Of a DNA stretch of 64,000 nucleotides, positions 19,693 through 32,379 are shown piece after piece (positions within the stretch are counted from its first letter, which is position 1; the number at the start of each line of letters is the position of its first letter). The stretch is taken from the NCBI RefSeq assembly GCF_036898095.1, contig NC_090739.1, positions 67,532,178-67,596,177 on the forward strand. The letters run 5' to 3'. This stretch comes from Palaemon carinicauda (taxonomy: Eukaryota > Arthropoda > Malacostraca > Decapoda > Palaemonidae). A model generated the notes under the pieces. It did no database searches and had not been told where the DNA came from. It saw only the letters and a program-made list of their open reading frames with translations. Both the position numbers and the translations under genes were made by a program.

Positions 19693-21440
19693 GGAGCCAT
19701 CCCTGAGGGACTTGTTCCTGCAGAGAACGTGGCTGTCAGATCATTGGAGCCATCCCTGAAAGCCTTGTTTATGCATGACATAATTGTACAGCAAAACTTC
19801 AAAGGCTCGAAAACAGCTGTGAAGTTGACCTGTAAAATCTTGGAGCGTCTCATGGCCAGGCGCCAGGGAGAGTCTATGAGGTTTGAGAAGTCTATCTGGG
19901 CAGAGGCAGGAACTCCCAAGCCGAGAACTTCTCTCGTGTCATATCAGACTCTCGCTCTATAAGCCAGTTTAAAAGAAGGGAAAGCAAAGGCTGTATCCCC
20001 CAAACTCCTCCTGGTGATAAACCAGTCGCCTAGCAAACGTAAAGCTCTCTAGGAGAGCGAGAGAGCACTAGCTTATAAAACAACGGCTTCGAAGTAGCTA
20101 GGCCTAGTGTAAGCTCTGACGTTTAGGCGAACGAGGAGCAGCAGTTACAAAAAGATCCGGACAAAGATCCTTAAAAATCAGCATGATTTATTTAAAGTCC
20201 ATAGAGGGCTAAGCAGCTTTAGGCTCCTCTCCGTCTGACAGAGTCCTCAAGGGAATATCAGTAGGAGGGGGAACAGCAACTTCCTCATCTGAAGGAACCT
20301 TGTCCGATAATAGCTGAGTCTTAAGCAAGGGAGAGACCTACCGTGGTGGCAATGCTTTACAAGCAGAGTCCACACGCACTGGTGCATTAGTAGCGGACCA
20401 GGACGCAACGTCATGTAACTGCTTGACAGTCTGCGAACTGTCAACAACAACAGGTGCGAGAGACCAGGACGCAACGTCATGTAACTGCTTGACAGTCTGT
20501 GAACTGTCAACAACAACAGGTGCTTGAGGACGCACAGCGTCCACTCGAGACTGCTTTGACCGCCTAGACTGAGCAGTCAAAACAACTCTAGAATGCGGAG
20601 GTTGACGCTCAGCGTCAAAACAAGTCAACTCCGATTGTTAGCGAACGTCCTGAACGTCAACAGGAGCATCAGCAAGTGGCCTAACGTCCAAATGTGGCTG
20701 AAAATCCACACGAGACCGCATCGAGTGTGGTTCTAAACAACCTGACTGACGTGACTTAGCTACGCCAACGTCAACAGGACGCACAAAGGAACGTTAGGGT
20801 GGCTGAAAGCCAGGATCTCGATGAGATAAACGGCTAGGCTCAACGGACTTATCGGCAGAATAGTCTTCCATAAGGGAGGCAAGCTTATTCTGCATGTCTT
20901 GCCGTACAACCCATTTAGGATCAACGGAAATGGTTGCGGTAAGAGACGAGGGTAACGTCTGTGACCGCAAAACCTTGCCAACAAAAAAAAAAAAACTCTC
21001 GGAGTCTGTGTTACGCTTTTGTTAGGCGGCGAGCAGTCTTCCGATGACTGCATAGGGTCAGAGCTGTCCTAATGGCTACAACCAGGACGCTGGACCTGTC
21101 CTGAAAGGACTGACTTTCGCTTAAGGGCCTCGAAACCTTGTTTCAGGTTTCTTATGCGAAAAGCCTTCGGATGACGAGGAGAAAATCGTCTCTCTCGCCT
21201 TATGGTAGGGGTGATCTTGGTAAGATACACCCGATACCATAGAGGGAACGTCTGTTCGCTGATCAAGGCCTCTCGAACCCATAAGTCGTACGACATTACT
21301 TCTCCCCTGGGCTTGGGAGCTTGCAAGAGGTCCCGGACTAGGCGAACGACAGGCACGAACAGACGAACCCTCGGTCGCAACACTGATAACACTTTGCGCA
21401 ATATCACTTTATCACTACGATTTTCTGTTTTGCACTTATT
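19689..21440 (-). pseudogene. DIRS B ORF1 remnant
   Basis: Several short frames match ORF1 of D: 19919-19689 ('GVPASAQIDFSNLIDSPWR', 'MRRSKI'), 20628-20247 ('QSRRSKQSRVDAVRP'), 21053-20760 and 21407-21069. Within 20400-20530 a segment encoding a 'PVVVDSSQTVKQLHDVASWS' unit is tandemly duplicated (about 66 bases). The N-terminal zinc-cluster coding found in D is absent. Upstream of 21440 the sequence becomes the noncoding module shared with C. Confidence 0.75.
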
Positions 21441-21449
21441 TCACTGAAA

Positions 21450-22480
21450 TCGAAACTTTTACTGATTTCTACCTGAAGCACGCAATTCTACCCTCATCAA
21501 AAGGTAGTAATTGCGAAATCAATCGTATAATGCAAGCACATTAATACCAGAAAAAAAACAGTAAACATCTTTTAAGATAAAAAATTCAGTGGCTGGGGAA
21601 GAGACTAAACACTAGTTCATTCAAAACTACGTTTTCAATCTCTCACCGTACATTGCCTGGGGACGAGAATAAAAAACTAAAAACGTTTTATCCTTTCTCC
21701 CCGTACAGAGACTAGGGACGAGAGTAACTCGAGAACAACGTTACCCGCTTGAACGGAACGTTTTCTCTCCTCTCTCTCCCTCCGTCTCTATCTCTCTCTC
21801 TCTCTCTCTCTTGATTTCGCACCTAAGAGAAGAGCCCACTGACGTTTCGTCAAAAAAACATGTTATTTGACCAAATGAAAAAAACTGAAAGGTTTTTCAA
21901 TTAAAAAGTTCCTTTAAAATAGAATTTAAAACATTTAAGCTTTGAAAGAAGAATGAACAAAACGTCAGAATCGATTTACTCTTTCTGCAAAGTGAAACCG
22001 TGATACTCTCTCTCTCTATCGTAACGATAGAGCGCAAACTGCGTAGTATAAATAAACTAAACGTTAGTTCATCTTTGAAACAGTACGAAGACTATTCAAA
22101 GAAAATCTTTCATAAAATATCTATTAAAAAATATTCATTTAAAAAGTTTTAAATCATTAGCTCTTTAAAAGTTATTTACGATTGAAAGGGCTCAACGTTG
22201 TTTAACTTCGGTTTCCAAGTTAGGACCGCCTACTCTCAGGAAAGGTCGCATATAAACAAATCATAAAAATTTATTTTTATGTTTATTATAAATGGAAAGT
22301 TAATCGAAGAGGCCTAATAAAGGCGGTGAGATATAAAATATATAGAGGAAAATCTATAATTAATTTATAACGTGATAAGATAATTGCTAAAAGCCTAAAC
22401 ACACTTCCGTCTAAGGGAAGGGTCGGCCATTTAAAAGTCAAAGAAAGTCCATACTCTCTTTGTCATCAAAAATTAAATCT
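21450..22480 (-). repeat. 1-kb noncoding 5' module of DIRS B (shared with C)
   Basis: This AT-rich stretch contains a CT-rich run (21765-21812), a TATCGTAACGATAG palindrome near 22018-22031, and, on the minus strand, a short start 'MADPSLRRKCV' followed by a stop near 22430. The same landmarks occur in the same order in C (32380-33280). D has contiguous zinc-cluster coding at the equivalent place. It may be an intron or a replacement sequence. A pyrimidine-rich stretch ending in TTTCAG on the minus strand (near 21447) is a plausible acceptor, but I could not find a convincing donor. Confidence 0.65.
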
Positions 22481-22806
22481 ATCCAAAAACGAGTTCAAGA
22501 TTTAAGATGAAGATAAAATACCTGCACTGCGAAAGCTCAAACCAAAATGAAGTACTTCACCAAATATGTTGAGAAAACTCCAGGTTCTACAGCGAGTATT
22601 GATACGTCTTGTCGACACGTCGACAGAGAAGAAATTGAAGGTTTTGTTTACATCCGAGAGTGGTATCTGGCCGACAGTTGGCGCTGGTGGGCACACCCGC
22701 AACCTGCATAGCGATCGCTCGCGAGTTTTTTATGTATGTGTCTGTCGAGCAACAGAGTTGCAGCTATTATATATTCACCGGCTAAGTTAAATATTTAAAA
22801 ATGATA

Positions 22807-23690
22807 AATACATATAAAGAACTTTTTCATTTTTGATGGCTTGATAAAATAGTTTTAGATGCATTTTAATTTTTTTTCATGTCAGAATGTTATCAAATTT
22901 AGTGAACAATCATATGAAAATCTATAATGAATATACAAGAAATAATTGTGTTGAAGGGATGTGTTCATATGTGTATTTGTAAGTGTGAACTTGCATACAC
23001 ACACTCAGGCCATCACTATTATTACCTACCTTATGAAACAAGAAAAAAGGCATAATCATAAGTAAAAACTATTCATATTTGTATGCTATATATCTAAAGA
23101 CTTCAATTTTGTTTTATTCATCCTTTACAGATCCCTCTTCATGCAGATTTTTTTGTACTCATAAATTTTACAGAATGCATTTGGACAATCATCACTTTCA
23201 TCATTTGATATGTCACAATCACAGTCATTGTCAATGTCAAAATTACTAGTATATGATAACGAATCATTATCATCATCATAAAACACCATTCTAATGAATA
23301 AAAACACAAAATAATAATAAAATGTGTTGGAAATGAAAATTCTTACCGCTAGCCCATAAACATATGCCGATAGCTCCACCCCCTGAAGTTGATGCTACCT
23401 TTTTCCTTTCATTGTATGTAAAACAATGTAATATCTGGCTACTCTTTCCTCCAGCTGCAAGCTGATTGGTTAAAAAATCTATTTACGTCACTGAGCTAAT
23501 CCTAGGAGGTCCGAGAAAGAATCCCACAAAATTTGAAAAATGAAGCAACGCTAATATCGACGTCGTCCTTTGACAGCTCATAATGCATTGATAAGTCGAT
23601 GCATAGCATGTTTTGGGTTAAAGAGCACCAAAGTTTCAATCAATGATCAAGGACCTCACCAATGGAAGTGCCACGGTTGCCTCCCTCAGG
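22807..23690. other. POC1 intron sequence without recognised features
   Basis: This is AT-rich sequence after DIRS B. An 84-codon minus-strand frame at 23125-23379 is Asp/Asn/Tyr-rich with no recognisable domain, and I do not accept it as a gene. Nothing else stands out. Confidence 0.5.
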
Positions 23691-24240
23691 CCATTCCACT
23701 CATGAATGAAGGCAAGGACCTTCATGATAGTGGAGCAGATACCTGAAAAAATAGTTTATTTTATGATACAAGCATAAAACTTAGCACAAAGTTTCCCTGT
23801 GATGTTCTTAAAGAAATAAAACTGTGAGCCACTCAATTTTTTCACTTTTCAAGATGGCCGCCACATTTTTTAAAATGGCGGCAAAATCCAATTCTAAAAT
23901 TTGACAAATTGACCATACAAAGTAATTTTGATGACCAGTGGCCTAAATTTGAGGTAAAACATCTATATTTAAGTCAATATTCACTGTAAATACAATTATG
24001 TGAAAACTCTGCAAAGCGCATGCATGAAATTACACTGACAAATTCATACTGATTCAAGTACCTTCGCATATACAGGTTCATAAATCTGTGCATTGCAATC
24101 CTGACCTATAGCACTTACAATTCCCAGTACAAATCCTTCTACATCCACATTCTCAGAGCTGTTAACATGATGCTGCTATTGGCTGCAAGCTGGTCCAATA
24201 TGGCGTCCAAACATTGTCGTCTTTTTGCCAACCCCAACTT

Positions 24241-25814
24241 TCAGGTGAAGGTAATTTCATAATGCGAACCACAGACTGACTCCATGTATCTAATGTTCTG
24301 TATTAGGTAGTCTTGGTTCTGAACTGTAACTGGTGTTGTCTCTACTACAAGAGGTGTCGGCTTGGACTTCAGAAAAGCAGGTGGTATGTTGGTGTACGAT
24401 TCAGGCAGATTTGATACTTTCTTTGATGGAAGTTTCTGTTCTAGAAATGGAAATTCGCGAGGATTTTGTACACTTTGTGCTCTTGTTGGATGTTGAAACA
24501 CAGATATCCCTGTCCCATGAAATAATGTCATAGCAGTTGTTGAAGAGGTATTGTGGTCAATATTATCTACAGCTGACGTGGTGAATATATCTTTCTGTAA
24601 AACAGCTGGACAAACTATTCCTTCCTCTAGATAGATATTTTTGCACTGCACCGTCACTGAGCCTTGTAGATATTTCCAAAATAAGGTCATACGAAATGTA
24701 AATTCCGTGTTGAAAGAGAATATCTATGAGATTACGTTTCCTTGTCTTTGCAAATATAAGGAGCCCGACATAAACTGCAAATGGAGGTTCATGATCTGAA
24801 GAGTGTTTTTGGCGAATGCTGCTATCTTTGACTCCCTTTTTATGGAAATTGAACAGCAATAACCGAGCAATTGCGATATCAGAATCCGTGACCCCATTTT
24901 CAATCTGGGATTCGATGTCAGGGCCATGTTCAATCTACTAAATCTAGCAATGTATCTGGAATTGCTTCTGATATCAATTCAGGTTTAAAAGTACCAGTAA
25001 ATTGAACCTTGTGCCGTGACATTTCTTTCCAAACGATTTCTGCTGCCTTTGCCAAAAAACATGGCATCGGTATACTTGCAGGCAGTGCTTTCCCAATATC
25101 CTTCTTGAACACAAGCACTACCTCTCGACCTTGATGGTATGCCTGTAGGTCTGGCATCTTGGACAGAATTCTCTCTTTCAATCTTGTTGTGTTTACCTTT
25201 ATTGCAACTGATGAAAAATCACTTAGTCTTCGTTCATATAGCAAACAAAGATCTGCCAGTTTGAAAACTATACCTCCAGGATTGGCTCTTTGGCATTCCA
25301 CTGTGTGTTATTAGCTCTGCAAATGCCAGTTCATCGCTAGAGTCGACTTTTTCTTGTCCGTAGTTGTTTCAAGACCATGTAGTAACTTATTTTCTCTGTT
25401 GTATAGAGCTGTTGAGCATTTTGGATGGTACTTGAACTCCTGAGCTACATCACCTGAACTAAGCTTTGCAAGCAGCGCCTTATCTTGTAATGTTTTCGCA
25501 CAACAGTTAAGTCTGTCATTGAGCTGCATTGTCATTGCTTCATGAAGTTCTGATATGGGATTCTCTTTGTCACATAAAAAACATCTCGCAACAACCATTT
25601 TACCTAGCTCTTGAGAGGTCTTTTTTCTCATATATTTAGTTGAATCACTTTTATCATCATTGTCCAATTCTGATCTTTGTTTTCTAGCTCTATCTAGTTT
25701 AGTGTTGTTAAATTCTATTCCACACGAATGATGACACTGTACATTATTCCTGATCAGTGTTTCTTCTAGTCCTTGACCATCATCAATTCGTCCAACATCT
25801 AAAGCAATGGGCAT
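24241..25814 (-). pseudogene. Uncharacterised zinc-ligand protein gene, frameshifted
   Basis: I do not know the function. The minus-strand pieces are 25814-25311, 25301-24930, 24859-24563 and 24690-24241. The first has 'CHHSCGIEFN' and 'RCFLCDKENPISELHEAMT', then 'LSSGDVAQEFKYHPKCSTALYNRE', a likely Cys/His metal-binding region. The second has 'LADLCLLYERRLSD', 'LPDLQAYHQGREVVLVF' and 'KDIGKALP'. The third has 'PPFAVYVGLLIFAKTRKRNLIDIL'. This resembles a long protein family that is multi-copy and unannotated in several invertebrate genomes, which I recall only as uncharacterised. Frame breaks near 25306, 24925 and 24700 make it a pseudogene. Its position between inverted repeats suggests it travels with a transposon. 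Confidence 0.65.
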
Positions 25815-26920
25815 TTCATTTAGCTTTCTGAACTCTAGAATATTCTTGTTAATAAAGTATACCCCGATTTGCTCTTTTCTGAAGTATCCTTGGGTGACAT
25901 CAATGTTTCATCTTTGTCTACCTGACAGATAAAGCATTTAGTCTAATCAATTTCCCTTTTTTCATTGGAAGATATTAACAAACAAAGTCTTTTTGACATT
26001 TCAAAATGAAATAACACAATGCATATACAAAACAAAATTCTTCAATTGAGATTAACTATCCCAAGTTTTTTTAAGCAACTACAGCACAAATTTGATACTT
26101 CAACAGTTGAAAGGCCGAGGGATTATCCTTTTACCACCTTCAACTTATAAATACACTTTACTGTATGGGATACGACTAGGTTCGATGCTGTTACCTCTAC
26201 GCCTAGCCCCATCGTTCATCTAGCGCCATTTAACTCCCGTGCGATCTGTACACCACCCAAAGGAAAAAAGCCCTATCCTTCTTGGCTCGGCTTTCCCTCG
26301 TTGGCACACTCCCGTCAATTCAGGTACGACAACTTGACTATATATGGGATGAATCAAGATGTATTTGGAAGACTTAATAAAGCTGACACTAAACCCCATG
26401 CCGACTTTCATGGCAGCTAGTTGCACCAATGTACCCTGGTAGTGTAAGCAACTAGCTCATTAAAATTGTAGGATCCCCTGCAGTAGGCTAAAATTCCGGA
26501 CCTTACCCATCCCTCCATTTAACAGTCTAACCCGGTTGACCCTATTGGCCTTGTGTTCCACCCCACTTCATCATCATTTCATGTTCATTTTATCATCCTT
26601 TCATGTTCATTTTATCATCCATTTCATGTTCATTTCCCTGATATAGCCGAAGTCGTGCTGCTTGGGAGTAAATAAATAACTAACTTTTTTATGCTGCCAT
26701 TTTGTTTTTGAATGCCATTTTGTTTTTGAATGCCATTTTGTAAGAAACCCCTGGTGAGTTATAGGCGATATCAATTACACTATTAGAATTTTAAACTTGC
26801 AAATCTGTTTAATTGAATTATCAAAGAAACTAATTTGGTAAAATATCAAGTTTAACCACCCAATTACTAATAAAATGAATAATTCAGGTCAAATTTTGCG
26901 CATGCGCACTTTAGAATTTT
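25815..26920. other. Interior of the inverted-repeat element, no recognised coding
   Basis: This is sequence between the broken gene and the right inverted-repeat arm. A short triplication of ATGCCATTTTGTTTTTGA-type units at 26690-26740 and a TTTCATGTTCATTTTATCATCC repeat at 26575-26630 are visible. I see no domain. Confidence 0.5.
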
Positions 26921-27303
26921 CATGACATTGTATTTACAGTGACTATTGACATAAATATAGTGGTTTTCCTTCAAATCTACACTACTGGTCATCAAAAGTG
27001 CTTCATATGACCCTCTTGTCAATATCTTACATGTAGAAATTCGGGGGTTTTGCCACCATTTTAAAAATGTTATTTTCATTAGTAAAATAAATTTTTGAAT
27101 ATACTTACCCGATAATCATGTAGCTGTCAACTCCGTTGCCCGACAGAATTCTACGGAAGGGATACGCCAGCGATCGCTATACAAGAGGGGGGTGTACTCA
27201 CAAGCGCCACCTGTGGCCAGGTACTGCAGTACTTCTTGTTGACACCACTTCAATTTTTCCTCGGTCCACTGGTTCTATGGGGAGGAAGGGTGGGTCAATT
27301 AAA

Positions 27304-27395
27304 TCATGATTATCGGGTAAGTATATTCAAAAATTTATTTTACTAATGAAAATAACATTTTTCAATATTAAACTTACCCGATAATCATGTAGCTG
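27304..27395. repeat. DIRS C internal complementary region
   Basis: GATTATCGGGTAAGTATATT on the left is the complement of the left element end, and TTCAATATTAAACTTACCCG on the right is the complement of the right end. They are joined through AACATTTTTC. Confidence 0.82.
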
Positions 27396-27779
27396 ATTCA
27401 CACCCAGGGAGGTGGGTGAAAACCAGTGTACATGTATATCAAGAAGCTAAGTATCCCGTATTTCATATTATCAGTTATTCAAAATAACAATGAAATTACA
27501 AGTACCTGGTAAGGAAGTCGACTTGAGCCATTACTCTGCCTTAAATAAGTTCGTCTTCCTTACTGAGCGCAGCGTTCCTCTTAGGAGGCTGAACAACTCT
27601 AAGGTGCTGAAGTATCAAGGGCTGCAACCCATACTAAAGGACCTCATCACAACCTTTAACCTCGGCGCTTCTCAAGAAAGAATTGACCACCCGCCAAATC
27701 AACAAGGATGTGGAAGGCTTCTTAGCCGACCGTACAACCCATAAAAAGTATTCAAGAGAAAGGTTAAAAAGTTATGGGA

Positions 27780-29148
27780 TTATGGGAATGTAGTGGCTGA
27801 GCCCTCGCCTACTACTGCATTCGTTGCTACGAATGGTCCCAGGGTGTAGCAGTACTCGTAAAGAGACTGGACATCTTTGAGATAGAATGATGCGAACACT
27901 GACTTGCTTCTCCAATAGGTTGCATCCATAACACTCTGCAGAGAATGGCTCTGTTTGAAGGCCACTGAAGTAGCCACAGCTCCCACTTCATGTGTCCTTA
28001 CCTTCAGCAAAGCAAGGTCTTCTTCCTTCAGATGAGAATGTGCTTCCCTAATCAGAAGCCTGAATAGTAAGAAACTGAGTTCTTAGAACTTGGAAAAGAA
28101 GGTTTCTTGATAGCACACCATAAGGCTTCTGATTGTCCTTGTAAAGGTTAAGACCTTTTTAGATAGTACCTAAGAGCTCTAACTGGGCAAAGTACTCTCT
28201 CCAGTTCATTCCCCACCAAGTTGGACAGGCTTGGGATCTCGAACGACTTAGGCCAAGGACGTGAAGGAAGCTCGTTTAGCAAAAACCGAGCTGCAAGGAA
28301 CATGTAGCCGTTTCAGATGTGAAAACAATGATCCTGCTGAAGGCGTGGATCTCACTTACTCTTTTAGCTGTTGTCAAGCACACGAGGAAAAGAGTTTTTA
28401 ATGTGAGGTCCTAAAAAGAGGCTGATTGGAGAGGTTCAAATCTTGATGACATAAGGAACCTTAGGACCACGTCTAGATTCCAGCCTGGAGTGGACAACCG
28501 ACGTTCCTTTGAGGTCTCAAAAGACCTAGGGAGGTCCTGTAGATCTTTGTTGGTGGAAAGATCCAAGCCTCTGTGGCGGAAAACCGCTGCCAACATACTT
28601 CTGTAACCCTTGATCGTAGGAGCTGAAAGGGATCTTACTTTCCTTAGATATAACAGGAAGTCAGCAATCTGGGTTACAGTGGTACTGGTTGAGGAAACTG
28701 CATTGGTCTTGTACCAGCTACGGAAGACTTCCCCTTGAGACTGATAGATTCTGAGAGTGGATGTTCTCCTTGCTTTGGCAATCGCTCTGGCTGCCTCCTT
28801 CGAAAAGCCCCTAGCTCTTGAGAGTCTTTCGAAAGTCTGAAGGCAGTCAGACGAAGAGCGTGGAGGTTTGGGTGTACCTTCTTTACGTGAGGTAGACGTA
28901 GAAGGTTCACTCCTAGAGGAAGAGTCCTGGGAATGTCGACCAGCCATTGCAGTACCTCTAAGAACCATTCTCTCGCGGGCCAGAGCGGAGCCAACCAACG
29001 TCAGCCGTGTCCCTTTGCGAGAGAACTTCTGAAGTACCCTGTTGACAATCTTGAACGGCGGGAATACATACAGGTCGAGATGGAACCAATCCAGCAGAAA
29101 AGCATCCACGTGAACTGCTGCTGGGTCTGGAATCGGAGAACAATACAA
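27780..29148 (-). pseudogene. DIRS C tyrosine recombinase, broken
   Basis: The N-terminal and middle parts are in 29148-28411 ('RGFSKEAARAIAKARRTS', 'IADFLLYLRKVRSLSAPTI'). The end is in 28010-27780 ('THEVGAVATS', 'FASFYLKDV'). The Arg of the His-x-x-Arg box is Gly here, which should abolish catalysis. The first-Arg region (about 28360) is frameshifted. A stretch around 28080-28300 is degraded. Confidence 0.85.
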
Positions 29149-30258
29149 CAGGAGTCTCTAGGTTATCGAGGTAGCGAACAGATCTATGGTTGGCTGACCC
29201 CACAGGGCCCAAAGTCTGCTGCAAACATTCTTGTGAAGGGTCCACTCTGTGGGGATGACCTGACCCTTCCGGCTGAGGTGATCTGCCATGACATTCATAC
29301 CGCCCTGAATGAACCTCGTTACCAGCGTGAGCTTTCGATCTTTAGACCAGATGAGGAGGTCCCTTGCGATCTAGAACAACTTCACGAAAGAGTCCCTCCC
29401 TGCTTGAAGATGTAAGCCAGGGCTGTGGTGTTGTCAGAGTCCACCTCCACCACTTTGTTAAGCTGGAGGGACTTGAAGTTTATCAAGGCCAGAAGAACCG
29501 CCAACAACTCCTTGCAATTGATGTGAAGTGTCCTTTGCTCCTGATTCCGTGTTCCCGAGCATTCCTGTCCGTCCAAAGTCGCACCCCAGCCCGTGTCTGA
29601 TGCGTCCGAGAGGAGACGGCGGTCGGGTTTCTGAACAGCCAAAGGTAGACTTCCTTGAGAAGAAAGCTGTTCTTACACCACGCGAGAGAAGACCTCCTCT
29701 CTTCGGAAACAGGAACTGAGACCGTCTCTAGCGTCATGTCCTTTATCCAGTGAGCAGCTAGATGATACTGAAGGGGGGGAGGTGGAGTCTCCCTAACACG
29801 ATGAACAGGGCCAGCGATGAAAGTGTCCCTGTTAGACTCATCCACTACCTGACTGAGCATCGGTTCCTTCTCAGCATGCTCTGGATGCATTCTAGGGCTT
29901 GGAAGATCCTTGGGGCCGACGGAAAAGCCCGAAAAGCTCGACTCTGAAGATCCATACCCAGGGAGACAATGGTCTGGGATGGGACGAGCTGAGACTCCTC
30001 AAAATTGACCAGGAGGCCCAGTTCCTTGGTCAGATCCATAGTCCATCTGAGAATCTCCAGACAGCGACGACTTGTGGGAGCTCTTAAAAGCCAGTCGTCT
30101 GACGGAGCCGGACACAAGATCATGGTACTGCTGCACAGTCTGTGAACTGTCAACCATGGGGAAGCGAGGAAGTACAGTGACAACCCGAAGCTGTCTAGAC
30201 TGTCTGGGTCGTACAGACAACTCCTTATCGGGTTGCTGAGGTTGCCGCACTGCGTCAC
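28674..30258 (-). pseudogene. DIRS C RT-RNase H-methyltransferase-like, truncated
   Basis: RT begins abruptly at 'DDWLLRAPTSRRCLEILRW' (30105), lacking all motifs before the second Asp of the active site. The RNase H pieces are 'RLLSDASDTGWGATLDG' (29642 frame), 'DSDNTTALAYI' and the 'MHPEHAEKE' frame. The methyltransferase-like remains include 'LYVFPPFK' and 'APLWPAREWF'. Frameshifts separate all domains. Confidence 0.84.
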
Positions 30259-30689
30259 AACAAGTCACTTCTGCTGGTTGTTGAACGTCTTCCCAGTGAC
30301 ACACTGACTCCGTAAACAAAAAATCCTCTAACAAGGACTAAGCTTGGACTGCATGTCTTGCAACACAGCTCAAGGTCTATGGGAGCAGGTGTGGTAACAG
30401 ACGGGGTTAGCGACTGAAGTGGAACCATTACCTTCCCTGGAAGCATGTTATGCTTAAATAAAAGTCCATATGAGGCTACGCAGCTAAAGGCTCCTCTCCA
30501 AATGACAGAGTCCTCAAGGGAATATCAGAAGGAGGGAGAAAAGCACTTTCTCATCTACAGGGACCATATCCGAGAAAAGCTAAGTTCTCTCAGTGAGGGT
30601 TTCACTGGTGCAAAAGCAGCAGACTAGAAGGCAACGTTATGAAACTGCTTGACAGTCTAGTGAGTTGGCAACAACCAAAGATGTGTGAC

Positions 30690-30785
30690 TGAGAAGCATG
30701 CGGTAAGGTATGCAGAGCATGTTGTATGCAGAGCATGCTGTATGTAGAGCATGCTGTAAGGTAAGCAGAGCGTGTTGCATGGCGT
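30690..30785. repeat. Short tandem repeat inside DIRS C
   Basis: About four imperfect copies of a 20-base unit based on GTATGCAGAGCATGCTGTAT lie between the ORF1-like sequence and the hAT remnant. Confidence 0.75.
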
Positions 30786-30806
30786 GTAACATTTCTCAGA
30801 AATTCC

Positions 30807-30938
30807 ATGACCAGTGCTAGAGTGAGTAATATCGCATTACTGTCCATTGAAAGTGCACGTGCCGAGGGAATTGATTTAGACTGTTTTGTTGATGAATTTG
30901 ATAGCCGGCATGATAATCGTAGAATTAAGCTGCACTAA
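30807..30938 (+). pseudogene. hAT-type transposase C-terminal fragment
   Basis: This is a 44-codon plus-strand frame ending in TAA. It reads 'SARVSNIALLSIESARA' followed by 'DLDCFVDEFDSR' and a basic 'NRRIKLH' end. The 'R.SNLALLSIE' segment followed by a short acidic helix and a basic stop is the usual end of the hAT dimerisation region in BED/MYM-type transposases. The upstream domain is missing. The following 300 AT-rich bases (30950-31250) may be the transposon's 3' end. The call rests on one motif, so confidence is moderate. Confidence 0.5.
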
Positions 30939-32379
30939 ATGTACTATAATCTACTTCACCTCAGGAAAGGGAAACTCGCCCTGTTGGCAACACTGCATTA
31001 CTTCATGCATGCTTGCATGGGGTTTTAATATCAACATAATATTTACCTTACATTCATAACTCATGATTCATTTTTGTTTTGAAGATATTTTTGCCATATT
31101 TTGCGATTTTGTTAAAAATATATTGCAAGGAATACATATATATTTTTATATTAAGTAATACAAATAACCTCCATTATCATAATGTTTGTGTAGGCATACA
31201 TGTATATGATTACAAATGCAAGTTATGAAAGTAATGAGGTGTTATTATTGTCATTTGTTATTTCCAAGTTGAATGGGAAGAGGCTCAAGTTGAGGAGAAA
31301 GTGGCAGATGCATGCGTTGAGGTGGCTGACTCATAGCATGAGGTTGCTGCCTCAAGAGTTGCGCTTGCTGTAAGGGTTGCGGATGCGCAGTAGCAGGCTC
31401 CTGAGGAACGAGTTGAGGTTCCTGAGGTGTGAGCTGCGAGAGTTGTGCTAGCCTAAGGAGTTGAGGCTCTCGCCTTGAGGAGGGTTGAGGTCGCTGCAGC
31501 GAGTGCTGAGGTGGCTGCCTCATTGATGGAAGAGGTTGTCGTACCTCAAGAGATTGTTGCCTCGCTGGTGGAACCGCAAGCGGAACCGGAGGAAGTAAGG
31601 CATAAGATTCCTGCTCCCATTGCTGAGGTTGCCTTAAGGAAGGCGGAGGTTGCTGCACACCGCTGGTAACTGGCAACTCAGTACGCGGTAAGGTATCCTG
31701 AGGAACCTCAACATCGTACGCCTGGCAGACTGGACTGCGGTGAGGCGGAGCGATCGCAGGAGGAGGTGTAACCTTCTCAGCCTGACACTCACGCATTAAG
31801 ACCGCAAGCTGTGACTGCATGGACTGCAGCAAAGTCATCTTGGGGTCGGCAGACGCTAAGGTCTGCTGAGGCAAAGCCTTAACAGAAGATGAGGTCTGTT
31901 GCGGCATCACCTTACCTCTCTTAGGAGGTGTGCAGTCACCTGATGACTGCGGAGAGTCAGAGCTAACCCAATGACTGCATCCGGGTTGTTGAACTCTAGA
32001 GGTCTGGACTTTACGTTTAAGAGGTCTTGAGACCTGAGTCCAGCGTTTTCTCCCCGAAATTTCTTCTGCAGACGAGTAAAATAAGGGCTCAATCGTCTGC
32101 GGGTGGGAGTGACGGTCTCTGTAAGACACGCCCGCAACCACCGAGGATACTTCTGTGCGCCGATCAAGGCCTGCCGAACCCTTTTGCCCTTCGACATTGC
32201 TTCTCCCCTGGGCTTGGGAGCTTGCAAGAGGTCCCGGACTGGGAGGACGACTGGCACGCACAGAAGTACCCTCACGCACAACACTGACACACTTTGCGCT
32301 AATCACTTATCACTTTTGAATTTCTGTTTGCACTTATTTCACTGAACTCGAAACTTTAAGTGGTTTGTACCTGAAACAC

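Larger units (their letters stand above)
16396..22806 (-). mobile_element. DIRS-like retrotransposon B (decayed)
   Basis: This element is bounded by inverted terminal repeats (16440-16600 and about 22630-22795, sharing for example ATATATAATAGCTGCAACTC and the AGCGATCGCTATGCAGG block). An internal complementary region at 16641-16738 contains both ends joined. The core at the junction is TTAAAAATGATA, present at both outer borders. Gene order on the minus strand is ORF1 remnant, RT-RH-methyltransferase-like, recombinase. Its terminal repeats match those of D closely, so B and D are one family, but B has many frameshifts and a replaced ORF1 start. It lies in the 26.6-kb POC1 intron, in the sense orientation. 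Confidence 0.9.
30105..32306 (-). pseudogene. DIRS C ORF1 remnant (Gln/Pro-rich)
   Basis: The longest piece, 32306-31251 (351 codons), has 'CRPPSPGPLASSQAQGRSN'-like sequence matching D ORF1 (here 'SRPPSPGPLASSQAQ'), then 'VSRPLKRK', and a Gln/Pro-rich tail with repeated 'LRQPQ'/'MRQPPQ' units. Further ORF1-like pieces are at 30446-30105 and around 30440-30660, where a 'SQTVQQ' unit seen in B and D recurs. A hAT remnant at 30800-31250 separates them. The N-terminal zinc cluster is absent. Confidence 0.7.

Noticed and set aside
23125..23379. 84-codon Asp/Asn-rich minus-strand frame as a possible POC1 exon
   Set aside because: It has no WD40 motif, and the flanking POC1 exons already join in phase without it.
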